A stretch of DNA of 64,000 bases from Taenia hydatigena. Its lineage: Eukaryota; Platyhelminthes; Cestoda; Cyclophyllidea; Taeniidae. The DNA is taken from assembly GCA_036345935.2 (NCBI GenBank), contig JADWOT020001565.1:62001-126000 (forward strand). Direction: 5' to 3'. The notes under the pieces were generated by a model. That model did no database searches. It saw only the letters and a list, made by a program, of their open reading frames with translations, and was not told the origin of the DNA. A program made the position numbers and the translations under genes. Of the stretch, positions 55,930-64,000 are shown one piece after another; position 1 is the first letter of the stretch; each line of letters starts with the position of its first letter.

Positions 55930-57500
55930 ATCCTGACGACGACGAAGCGAAGCAATCGCAAGTCATTACTTCTGTGGCGGAGTAAAATAAGCTCAACGGG
56001 TTGAAGGCAGATCGATGCGTTTTTGCTTCTGTCTCTTCTCCAAGGACCACGCGAGTGCCGCAAAGCTATCAAGACAAATTATTGAGGGTCAATTGGAAGG
56101 ATCCAAACACATTTCTGCTCCTTCCTCGACTGTTTCGGTATTACGTTCTCTTAACTCTGCATCATTGAAGCCCATCAATTTCTAGGTAGCAGAGAATATC
56201 ACCTGCAGCTAACAAAGAGTTATGCACATTTATCCCACCATTAGCGATTTTTTGCTTTTGACTCAGACATCATTTGCAGCACCTCGGCAGGAGGCGATAT
56301 TGAGTGAGTCTGTCAAGTCCGCCACTACCGGTGAATAAAGTCACCATTTCAAAGGAGAAGGGATGTTGCTACCATCAGAACGTTCTTTCATGAAGTCAAA
56401 TCAGCCATTACTTCCATTTCTTTTTACATAAGTTGTCAATTAACTCATTTATTGAGCAAGTAATCAGCAACTTTTACTCTAAGGGGGTGAGACCGAGCCT
56501 CCCTCCCATCATTCAACCCCTTGTCAACACGACTAGGGAGAGTCAACATTGCAGCAGCCCTGTTCATGAGCTTCGCACTTGAACTAGCCTTCATTAGTAA
56601 TCATGTTGTTTACGCAGTCAACAGTAAACTATGAGCAGGCTCTCGATGACACGAAGGCAAATTTTGTACATTGCAGTTAGTGCTGCTTCTGCTGGAATTG
56701 CGGTTGCACTTGTCAAACTCACGACAATTTGCAGCCAAATTTTTGTAGAGCTTAAGTAAAATCTGCATTGTCATTGCATTAAACCAGAATCAAACTTTGA
56801 AATTGTCCTTGAAGAACTGTTTCCCTTGATCGTCTCTATAAATCGCTGGCTCGTTCATTGTGTTTGCCTAATTGTGTGGTGTGCACTTTCTTCCGAAGGC
56901 CAATCCTAACTCCTTAGGGTATTTGTGATACAAGAAACTAATTAGTAGCCACAAATAAGTTTGGTGCAACCATCGAAACAAGAAAGTGCTCCGGATTTTT
57001 AGGATTTGCAAGTTATTTGCCGGCTAAGTGTCATTTTGAACAACCCAAATCCTTCTTTAGGCTGAGAGCACTCCAAACCAATCACTAGGTCAAGACACGA
57101 AGTGAAGGAGAGGATTCTTGTCTGTCTGTATGTGCGACACGTTTGTTGCTAAGGCTCTGCTAGGATTCATAATTGCGGTCCTAGCGGTCGCACATCAAAT
57201 CGACATTGGCTGGTAACAATCTAGCTCAATTTGTGAGAGCAAAGGGCTTCTCGATGTTTACCAGAAGGCCATAATGCAACAAAGTGCCTGGAAAGAGCAT
57301 ACATGCATATCGAGAGTTAGAGTTGAATGTGTGGTAGTCTGACTCGACGACCAGACCGCAGAGTGAAGATGCCGCACGGTGCTCACATCGATGAACAATG
57401 CATTCAATCGATAAACATGTCGCACTTTTGGGTAGATTGTTACTACGGTTCTGTTCATGAAGTGACCGTGGCACTTCTGCTTTGACCGTGGCGTTTACCT
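55930..57500. other. No supported gene
   Basis: Apparently unique sequence without shared repeats. Overlapping minus-strand frames at 57226-57543 are the only long ones. Confidence 0.4.
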
Positions 57501-57504
57501 CAGT

Positions 57505-57565
57505 GGCTCTGCATCGAGGGGTGCAAGGAGGTGGCTCAAGCAAACTATGTGGCCACTAAGAAGCA
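57505..57565 (-). CDS. Candidate internal exon, unidentified
   Basis: On the minus strand CCTGTGCTTCTTAG (acceptor) is followed by WPHSLLEPPPCTPRCRATE and a good donor, GAG before GTAAAC. About 19 codons. No partner exon was found, so this rests on splice consensus only. Confidence 0.2.
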
Positions 57566-57569
57566 CAGG

Positions 57570-58480
57570 ATTTGGAACGTTGAGTAAAAGCTGGGGCATC
57601 AGATCAGCGATCGGACTGTTTTAATTGGGGGCCAGAGCTATCGACCTTCTAGACTCTCAACCTTAATTCAGTTGAATGCGGCTACTAAAATAAAATAAAA
57701 TCATCGGAGGAAAGCTAAAACAAACTGCGTAGCAATGCATTACCTCCTCAAAGTGGCACTCCACCATAACAAAATTCGTGAGATGTAGCAGTTCCTGTGT
57801 TTTCTCGGGTTCAATGGCAATGCTTAAAGTAAACAACTCAGATTCTTTGAGTACCTGTGTAGAGGCGGCCATGGATCTAGTGCTTGAGCAGTATGCAGAG
57901 CTTTAACTGTGTGTTTGGGTTCGCGCACACTAGCATGCAACTAACGTGAGTGTTTGACCGTGACTCTCAACCCTCACCATTATGAGTCGTTATCAGTGGT
58001 CTCGCATCCATCAACTCTACTCCTCGCTATCCGAATCAGAGAGGAAGGGGAGAGACATTCATCTGCCGATAATCTGTGGAAGTGTTGGACAAAAGAGGAA
58101 ATCCAATGGGATGTGACAACGGTTGAGGTGACTGGTAAAATATATCTAAGGTAGCTTTGCACCATGTTTCACCCTGGCTGTCGCCTTTACAGCACGTGCC
58201 ATTACTTTGTCATTAACAAAATCCAGAGGACATTGCAAATGAAGTGAATGGAGTTATCAGAAAATGCATTTGTCCATTCATCCAGCACAATGGCATACTT
58301 TCACTTCTGTAGCCATACTTCCATGTCGTGAAAACAACGATGACTCTCCCGAGGTCAGACATTCGGAGCTATGCGCTGTGTCGTACTGATTGCTGACCAC
58401 AAATCCTCCATTCGACCAATGGGGATTGACACGTTGCTGCGTAGACTGGCGAACGGGAAATGGGTTGCTGTGATAACTCA
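57570..58480. other. No gene; contains an R4 fragment
   Basis: 57950-58090 carries the GACCGTGACTCTCAA…TTATCAGTGG…CATCAACTCTACTCCTCGC part of R4. The rest is unremarkable. Confidence 0.45.
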
Positions 58481-58485
58481 GTTGT

Positions 58486-58541
58486 ATATAAGAGCTGCTA
58501 AGTAGAGCCCGTGTGAGAGATGAGAATGTCATCTGCAATGG
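58486..58541 (+). promoter_or_regulatory. TATA box and possible ATG/GT first exon of unknown gene
   Basis: TATATAAG at 58486-58493 is a consensus TATA box; 53 nt on, CTGCAATG is directly followed by GTAATC. The geometry equals that of the F-box family, but no F-box-like exon 2 was found behind it. Confidence 0.3.
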
Positions 58542-58544
58542 TAA

Positions 58545-59030
58545 TCCAATTTCTCAGACCGTGCTATATTTTCTTCTGTATTCGGCAAAAAACATACAGT
58601 TCCAACTTATCAAAGCAGTCTGTAGTGAAAGTGCCACGGTCGAACTGTAGAGAGATTTGATAGTAGAAGTTTTCAGTAGTATACAAAGCGTGGTTATGTC
58701 CGCATTCGTAGGAGAATAAGGCAATGGATGTGGAAATTGGAATGCAAAGTGAAGCATAACCAATGCCAAAACTCGGACCAATGCATGATAGCTGTTGGTG
58801 TAGATGTCATCCCATCAAACAGTGCAGACCATCGACCTGCGAATTTCGCAATGTCTGCGACAGCGGTTAAAATGGACCAACAACTCGAACTATGAGATCA
58901 TCACCTCCATGCATTGGAAACGGAAGTGCCAATGTCAGTCAGACTCAACAAGACTTAAATAGGTGAGTAGTGAGGATTATGCAAGCATGGAGGTAGACGT
59001 GAAGTGACGAGTTGGAAGTGGTGGTCGTCG
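58545..59030. other. No supported gene
   Basis: Sequence leading into the truncated end of the second segmental duplication. Nothing recognised. Confidence 0.4.
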
Positions 59031-59032
59031 TC

Positions 59033-60967
59033 TCACTCCCTTTTTCCCACTTCATGTGCATCAGAGATGCGAATCACCTCATCAATGGGGGGTATTTTGG
59101 CGCGCACCAATTCAAGCTCCTCGTCTGTGAATATGAGCCTGCCAAGTACAACTGCCTCCACCTCCTTCTCCTCACCGTCCGCAGGATGCTCCACCAACTG
59201 CTCCTCCGTTGCATTGGCCACTGGCGCAGCAGTCGTCATTGCTGCCTGCAGGTGCATACTTCGCGAGCGAGGGCACTTTGGCCACAAGAGCTTTCACCAC
59301 CTCGTCATCCATGCCCCTCATGAATTCGTCAATGTTGGAGAGCTTGTGGAAGACCTCCTTCAATGTGGTGGAGGGCAGATGGCAGAGGAGTGCACCAAAT
59401 TTGGGCACATGCTGAGCGACGTAGTGAAGGGTGCTCGCCTCCATGTTGGTTAGAAGAGCTGACAGGTTCTGATGGTTCTCCACTACGTACTGAACGAAGC
59501 GTGGGTCCAAGGTCAACATGAAATTGGCGAAGCGAGGCGAAATAATTGTCAGAGTTGACAAAATGTCATAAATGTAATTAATGGCTATGAATTGGAGCGT
59601 ATCGTACTCGAGAGTAGAAGGCTCTGACGTTGTCGCGACAGTGGGCTCTAGAGACGTGGAGGTAGGCGCCGAAGTAGTAGCAGCAGCAGTTATTGGCGTC
59701 GTAGTAGCAGTGGTAGCAGTAGTAGTGGTGGTGGTGGCAGTCATGGCAGACTTGGATGTCTTAGCCACAGACCGTTGCTTCGCAGCATTGCACTTCCTGC
59801 CAACACACCTCTGGCTGTGCGTATGAGGCATCTCACCATTACCACCACCACCACCACCACCACCACCACCACCACCACCACCACCACCACCACCACCACC
59901 ACCACCACCACCACCACCACCACCACCACCACCACCACCACCACCACCACCACCACCACCACCACCACCACCACCACCACCACCACCACACCACCACCAC
60001 CACACCACACACCACCACACCACCACCACCACCACCACCACCACCACCACCACCACCACCACCACCACCCACCACCACCACCACCACCACCACCACCACC
60101 ACCACCACCACCACCACCACCACCACCACCACCACCACCACCACCACCACCATCACTACCACCCTCACCACATACGTGAGGCTCGACACGGAACAAGATG
60201 CTGTCGATGTTTGGCACGTTGGCGATGATGGATTGAAGAAGTGCAGGATCCATGCTTGCCACCACATCGCGGATGTTTGGCATACATGAAACCATAGCTT
60301 GTAGAGCGTAAGGGTCCATGCTGGCGGCGTAAGCGCCGAATCCCGGCACGTACACCAGAGCAGATTGCAGCAGTGCAGGATCCACTGACATGAGGAGTTG
60401 ACGCAAGTTGGGCATGTTGAGCAGCATTGATTGGAGAAGAGCTGGATCCACAGTGTATACTAAAGTGGAATGGAGTGGGGATGGGGGCTGCGACTGCACC
60501 GGAGGAGGATAAATGATGTGCTCAACATGACCAGTCACGGGGTCATACACGCTGCTCCTTGCAAGGGAATACTCCTGCTCCCCGTTCGGCAACGCGCGCA
60601 TTGGCACATTGTTGTCTTGCATGAACTTTATCAGCGCTAGAGCATCATCGCCCCGTACCTCACCCACTTTGACCCATTCAGCACCCAAATCACTGCACAG
60701 TCCACTCGAAGCACAACTCCTCCTCCACCCTGATGGATGGCATTTGCCGTGCTTGCATCCGCGCCAGTGATCACGGTTGGCAGCGTAGCAGCCTTGCTTG
60801 CCGACGGCGCCACTGTCCATTGTCTCCTGCATGGCCTTCTGCAGAAGGACGGTGTGTCCACCACCACCACCACCATATAACGACGGTAATTGTGGTAATT
60901 TTGGGTAACCGAAACCGCCAACTGTGAGGTAGACCAGCGCAACTACCGCAACAACAGCCAGCTGCAT
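59033..60967 (-). pseudogene. Frameshifted duplicate of the secreted 22-residue-repeat protein
   Basis: ATG at 60967 opens the same signal peptide (LVYLTVGGFG), Gly run, cysteine cluster (one Arg fewer) and four 22-residue repeats as the gene at 22394-23944. At 60152 the frame enters a CCA/TGG array of about 310 bp that ends in another frame, so the Thr-rich linker and second repeat block (60068-59250) are out of phase with the start. A one-base insertion near 59246 (GCTGCCTGCAGG versus GCTGCCGCAGG) shifts the frame again. The remainder reads through the place where copy 1 has TAG (here GAG), then runs into non-homologous sequence at HEVGKRE. The TATA box is mutated. Unless the assembled array length is wrong, this is a pseudogene. 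Confidence 0.8.
59841..60152. repeat. Expanded CCA/TGG trinucleotide array
   Basis: About 310 bp of nearly pure ACC/CCA units, with interruptions at 59988-60023 (CACACC and CACACA steps) and 60067-60071. Copy 1 has only about 40 bp of imperfect ACCATC/ACC units at the same place (23116-23155). The minus strand is (TGG)n. Confidence 0.95.
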
Positions 60968-61512
60968 CGCGACGATATGATGCTCCTCAAATATGCTGCG
61001 TCTTTTTATGCACCCATGTGAAAGGTGACCATTGGTTCCCTCGTCATGTCACGCCTCACTCACCCCCGTCGCATCCATCCATCCATCCATCCGTCAGTTA
61101 TGGTGCCCTCATCTTCCACCCCCTCCCCCCCTTTACTGCGAGCGGCCATACAACGTGACGATTCTCCACATACTATGAAACACGTGATGTGTCACGCCAT
61201 TTGGCGTGTACAGCATGAGACACACAAAATTGTGGCCATCTCTACTATTCTACTAGAATCGCTGAAATCCCACCATGCACTTACCAATTGAGCTCATTCA
61301 TAGCCAACGATTTACTGGGTCTATGCAGACCAACGACCACATCCACCTCATCATGCATACCTTGGTCTAACCCTGCCCCAAGGCTTCAATCGGTAGACTG
61401 CCACTGTCTCGGGAATGCGGAGATCTGCTTACTATTGAGGCGCTGTGCAATCTCGCGAACCTTACTTGCTATGTCCTTGGTACGAATGCTTTTCCTAATA
61501 CTCATCTTCGCG

Positions 61513-62520
61513 GTGACGTGAGACGTGCACTTAGTGTCAATTGAGAATGCTCATGCAGTCATCATTGCATCTGTTGGCGATTTCGCCTCATCGGCATTTG
61601 GCATTGGGCACGGCTGTCATGGGACCTCCTCATCCACCAATGCAGCTGCCTCCACGTTAGAGGCGTGAGACCGGCAACTCTATACCAATCACCCTTCTTT
61701 GGTTCATTTCGCTTTATTTATGATGTTTGGGATGCAGTCTTGTTCCTACTAAACGGCACTGTGCAAAGTCAGGAAATGAGCAAGAGAACTAAACGAAGGG
61801 TCAAAAGGCGACATGTGCATGCTCAAGTAGCATGAAGCGCTGCCACCAAGAGAGATGCTGCGGCGCCGCACTACTCACATTTCAGCCACGTTGGCTCATT
61901 GACTCATACTCACGTGACATGGTGAGGGTGAAATTTGCTCGATCAACACGTGCTGACGTTTGTGCAATGAACGTGAGTAATATAAATTTTGAGATATCCG
62001 GGCGATGAGTCATCCGAATCCTCTATCTGGTCAGCTGCGTTGGACTTCGTTTGCAAACCAACCCGTGCAGCTGCGAAACCTAGTTTGTGTACGGGGAGAA
62101 CGGAGCTGAGGAGGTGGATTTTTGACGTCAACCATTACTTTGATGTCGGAACGTTTCACGTCTAGATGACAATGTCCTCATCCCTGTCGTTACGCGGACA
62201 GACATTCTGCCTCCGTTATTGGAGTAGCGTCTAATAGGGAAAGCAATGTGAACCCTTTTGGAAGAACTAAATCGGGTTGTACCGTGACGACGGCGTTGCA
62301 CGAAGCTGCATTGTCACAATTAGAGGGTTTGACCATCATGGCAATCCACTTCTTAGCGAAATGAGAGGATTCGGCCACCACCGCAGTCCGGGTATCAAAG
62401 AGCCTAATTGTGCAAGAGTGAAGCAGCCTCAGTTTGCAACTCCTCAATTATGCCAACAGGTGCAGTGAGCTAGCATTGTCAACATGGGAGGGAATCGGAT
62501 TACTTTTTAGGCCTTAAACT
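61513..62520 (+). repeat. Upstream non-coding block shared by three loci
   Basis: Direct copy of 24490-25400 and inverted copy of about 5470-6290. A 103-codon frame at 24502-24813 is broken here and incomplete at 6066-6329, so coding is unlikely. Confidence 0.75.
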
Positions 62521-62538
62521 AAACAGCCCTGGCATGAG

Positions 62539-62738
62539 ACTACCAAAACCAACCATGATGGAAAAGTGATAGTGTAGACGAATTTGCAACAGAGGTGACG
62601 AAGTTTAAATGCTGCGGACTCGGAATGGGGGAAAAAGGGAAGGAAAAGGAGGAGTTCGATTGACCTCGCAATGGCGTCAACATGATGGATCCATTCGTGT
62701 CGTTTCGTGCGAAGGTCACGCAATCGTCTCACCTCAAC
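62539..62738 (-). pseudogene. F-box family relic: promoter and exon 1 only
   Basis: Distal GAGGTGAGACGATTGCGTGA (62736-62717) and a GACGCCATTGCGAGGTCAA element are followed by box TTTAAATGCTGCGG at 62604-62617 and ATG at 62556-62554 before GTTGGT. The intron is cut after about 15 nt by the edge of segmental duplication copy 2 at 62538; nothing of exon 2 remains. A counterpart of the promoter half of the 15.3-16.2 kb copy. Confidence 0.75.
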
Positions 62739-62739
62739 C

Positions 62740-63050
62740 GCCAGAATACCCGGATGGCGATGGATTCTGTCAACTCAACGATTCTCGCAAGCATTGCATC
62801 GACACATTGAATCTTGGGAATGTCTCAACATACACTTGTGCCAAATGCCATTCTCTGATGCCTTATCTTCCATCATCCAAAAATCTACTAAGTATGGGAA
62901 ATCACGTGAAGCAAACAGGATTCGTCGCGCAATTTTTACTCACAGCAACAATTCTTTCTCCCATGGACTATCAAATACTGCCTCGCGCTTAATTCTGACC
63001 TGTTTTATGTATCCACGTTCCATCGACAGCTGTAGTTCTGATGCATTTGT
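62740..63050 (+). pseudogene. F-box family relic, duplicate of 16305-16605
   Basis: One plus-strand frame reads RIPGWRWILSTQRFSQALHR then HIESWECLNIHLC, matching IPNWRWILSRRRSTEVMHHY and VNNWRWLDKHLC. Unlike the 16-kb copy it keeps tryptophan at the first WRW, and the frame stays open to 63228, beyond the recognisable homology. It has no promoter of its own and abuts the opposing promoter at 62714-62738. Confidence 0.7.
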
Positions 63051-63736
63051 CACGTGCGCCGCGTTAACACATCGCAGGAACGCTAAAGGTGAGCAGGAAC
63101 CTCATTTGGAGCTATATGGTATCTTTTCACTACATGATCCAAAATATATCTGCAGCATTTATCGCACGTCATGCGTTTACGAACACTGGAAGGGTGGTAA
63201 ACCCATTGCTGCACACCGTCTCCACTAGTGGATAGCTGTGACAGTCTGCGCTTGATATACTTCCAAAAGATTGCCGCTAAAGTTAAGCGATTAAATGGGG
63301 AAAGCTAAAACGTACCATTTCCGTAAGATGCTATTCCGGATTGACCAGGTAGCAGAGGTGTCGTGGCTTAAATGCCAACACATTGGCGATGATTACATGT
63401 CGGATGTCGTGTTCAAGAACCAACTCTCATCAAACTTAGCTGAGATCACTGACCCTGAGCAGAACATGAACTTGCGCTCGTACTCGGAATTGGATTTGTA
63501 CTGCAATGCTTCTCTAGGCTGCGTGCTTGCAACCAAATTGGATCAATGTGCTTGTGATCATAATAACCACGATTACAATAGTTCTTTAATAAGTGAAACT
63601 GTTTCGATGGAAGAGGGTGAGGGTGGGATTGAGGTGGTCCAAGTGACATTTTGTGCCCTCACGGGAGGGCTTTCTCGCCAGTGTTAGTGTGGTAATAAGA
63701 AACAGACATTACTGATCTGGGATACGGAAGTGTGCT
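63051..63736 (+). other. Inserted stretch relative to 16.6 kb, with an R4 core
   Basis: Between two blocks that are adjacent at 16.6 kb lie about 700 bases. CTATTCCGGATTGAC at 63330 recurs at 51529, and CAGAACATGAACTTG…TGCAATGCT…TGCGTGCTTG (63461-63530) is a diverged R4 core. A 130-codon frame (63295-63687) spans this and has no homologous open frame elsewhere, so I do not call a gene. Confidence 0.45.
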
Positions 63737-64000
63737 TGAGTCTCGAATAAGCCATGACTTGAATACGCGTTTTCCTCTCTACAGATTGGTGATTGGAAAA
63801 CTGCATCGAAACCATCTATATGTACACGCGCGCCTTCGTTTATGTGCGAAAGGTGAGGAGAACCAAATGCAGTGATGTGGAGTTGTGGCACACCGAGACA
63901 TTCCATTTGGTGACATGAATGTCTGACCGTGAGGCATCCATTCATTAGTCCAGATTCGTACCAGCACATCATGCTTTTGCATCTACAAATATAGAATAAT
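63737..64000. repeat. Duplicated block, partner at 16608-16858
   Basis: See the partner entry; runs to the window end. Confidence 0.85.

Larger units (their letters stand above)
59051..62538 (-). repeat. Segmental duplication, copy 2
   Basis: Counterpart of 22327-25415. Longer because of the CCA array, and because about 100 bases at 62167-62268 are retained here. Both edges are sharp; the right edge cuts into the intron of an F-box relic. Confidence 0.9.

Noticed and set aside
59775..60267. Long open frames (poly-Thr, poly-Gly, poly-Val, poly-Trp) across the CCA array
   Set aside because: A trinucleotide array is open in all six frames; these are by-products of the repeat, not genes.
63295..63687. 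A 130-codon plus-strand frame
   Set aside because: It crosses a diverged R4 core that is non-coding in every other copy.

Overview
The window reads as a stretch of animal (eukaryotic) nuclear DNA: genes are interrupted by GT-AG introns, AATAAA signals follow terminal exons, TATA-type promoters sit 40-55 nt before start codons, and most of the sequence is non-coding. Short introns and low gene density fit an invertebrate, perhaps a parasitic flatworm, but nothing here proves the species. No bacterial operon, CRISPR array, convincing tRNA/rRNA, or intact transposon or retroelement ORF was found.

The main content is a graveyard of segmental duplications around two gene families. Family 1 is a two-exon gene for a protein with an N-terminal F-box-like motif. 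One copy is intact (31895-32980, + strand, 312 aa) and I can trace about 15 decayed relics on both strands (near 3.4, 4.2, 15.3-16.2, 16.4, 40, 44.8, 45.5, 46.2, 50.3, 51.1, 53.2, 54.5, 55.8, 62.6 and 62.9 kb). Copies share a promoter layout and an unusual gene structure: the start codon ATG is the last codon of exon 1, directly followed by the 5' splice site and an intron of about 135-155 nt. Family 2 is a secreted protein built of 22-residue helical repeats. Copy 1 (22394-23944, - strand, 516 aa) has an intact TATA box but ends at a TAG that interrupts further in-frame repeats. Copy 2 (59033-60967) is a pseudogene with a roughly 310-bp CCA/TGG array.

Layout: 0-8 kb holds a left-edge terminal exon, an inverted repeat pair (254-640 / 7676-8068), F-box relics and an inverted copy of a non-coding block also found at 24.6-26.3 and 61.6-62.5 kb. 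8-15 kb is mostly unique, with weak exon candidates on the + strand. 15-21 kb has an F-box relic unit and dispersed repeats. 22-26 kb is secreted-protein copy 1 with its flank. 26-39 kb is a large imperfect inverted repeat (26434-28770 / 36830-38897) whose loop holds the only intact F-box gene. 39-56 kb alternates F-box relics with repeat blocks. 56-59 kb is mostly unique. 59-62.5 kb is copy 2 of the secreted-protein duplication, and 62.5-64 kb repeats the 16-17 kb arrangement.

Several minus-strand stretches look like ordinary spliced genes of unknown identity (19335-19565, 20861-21190, 34916-35223, 43640-44167, 48653-48805). They were assembled by reading frame, splice phase and poly(A) signals only and need transcript support. 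The one with a speculative family hint is 34916-35223 (LAMTOR5/roadblock-like).
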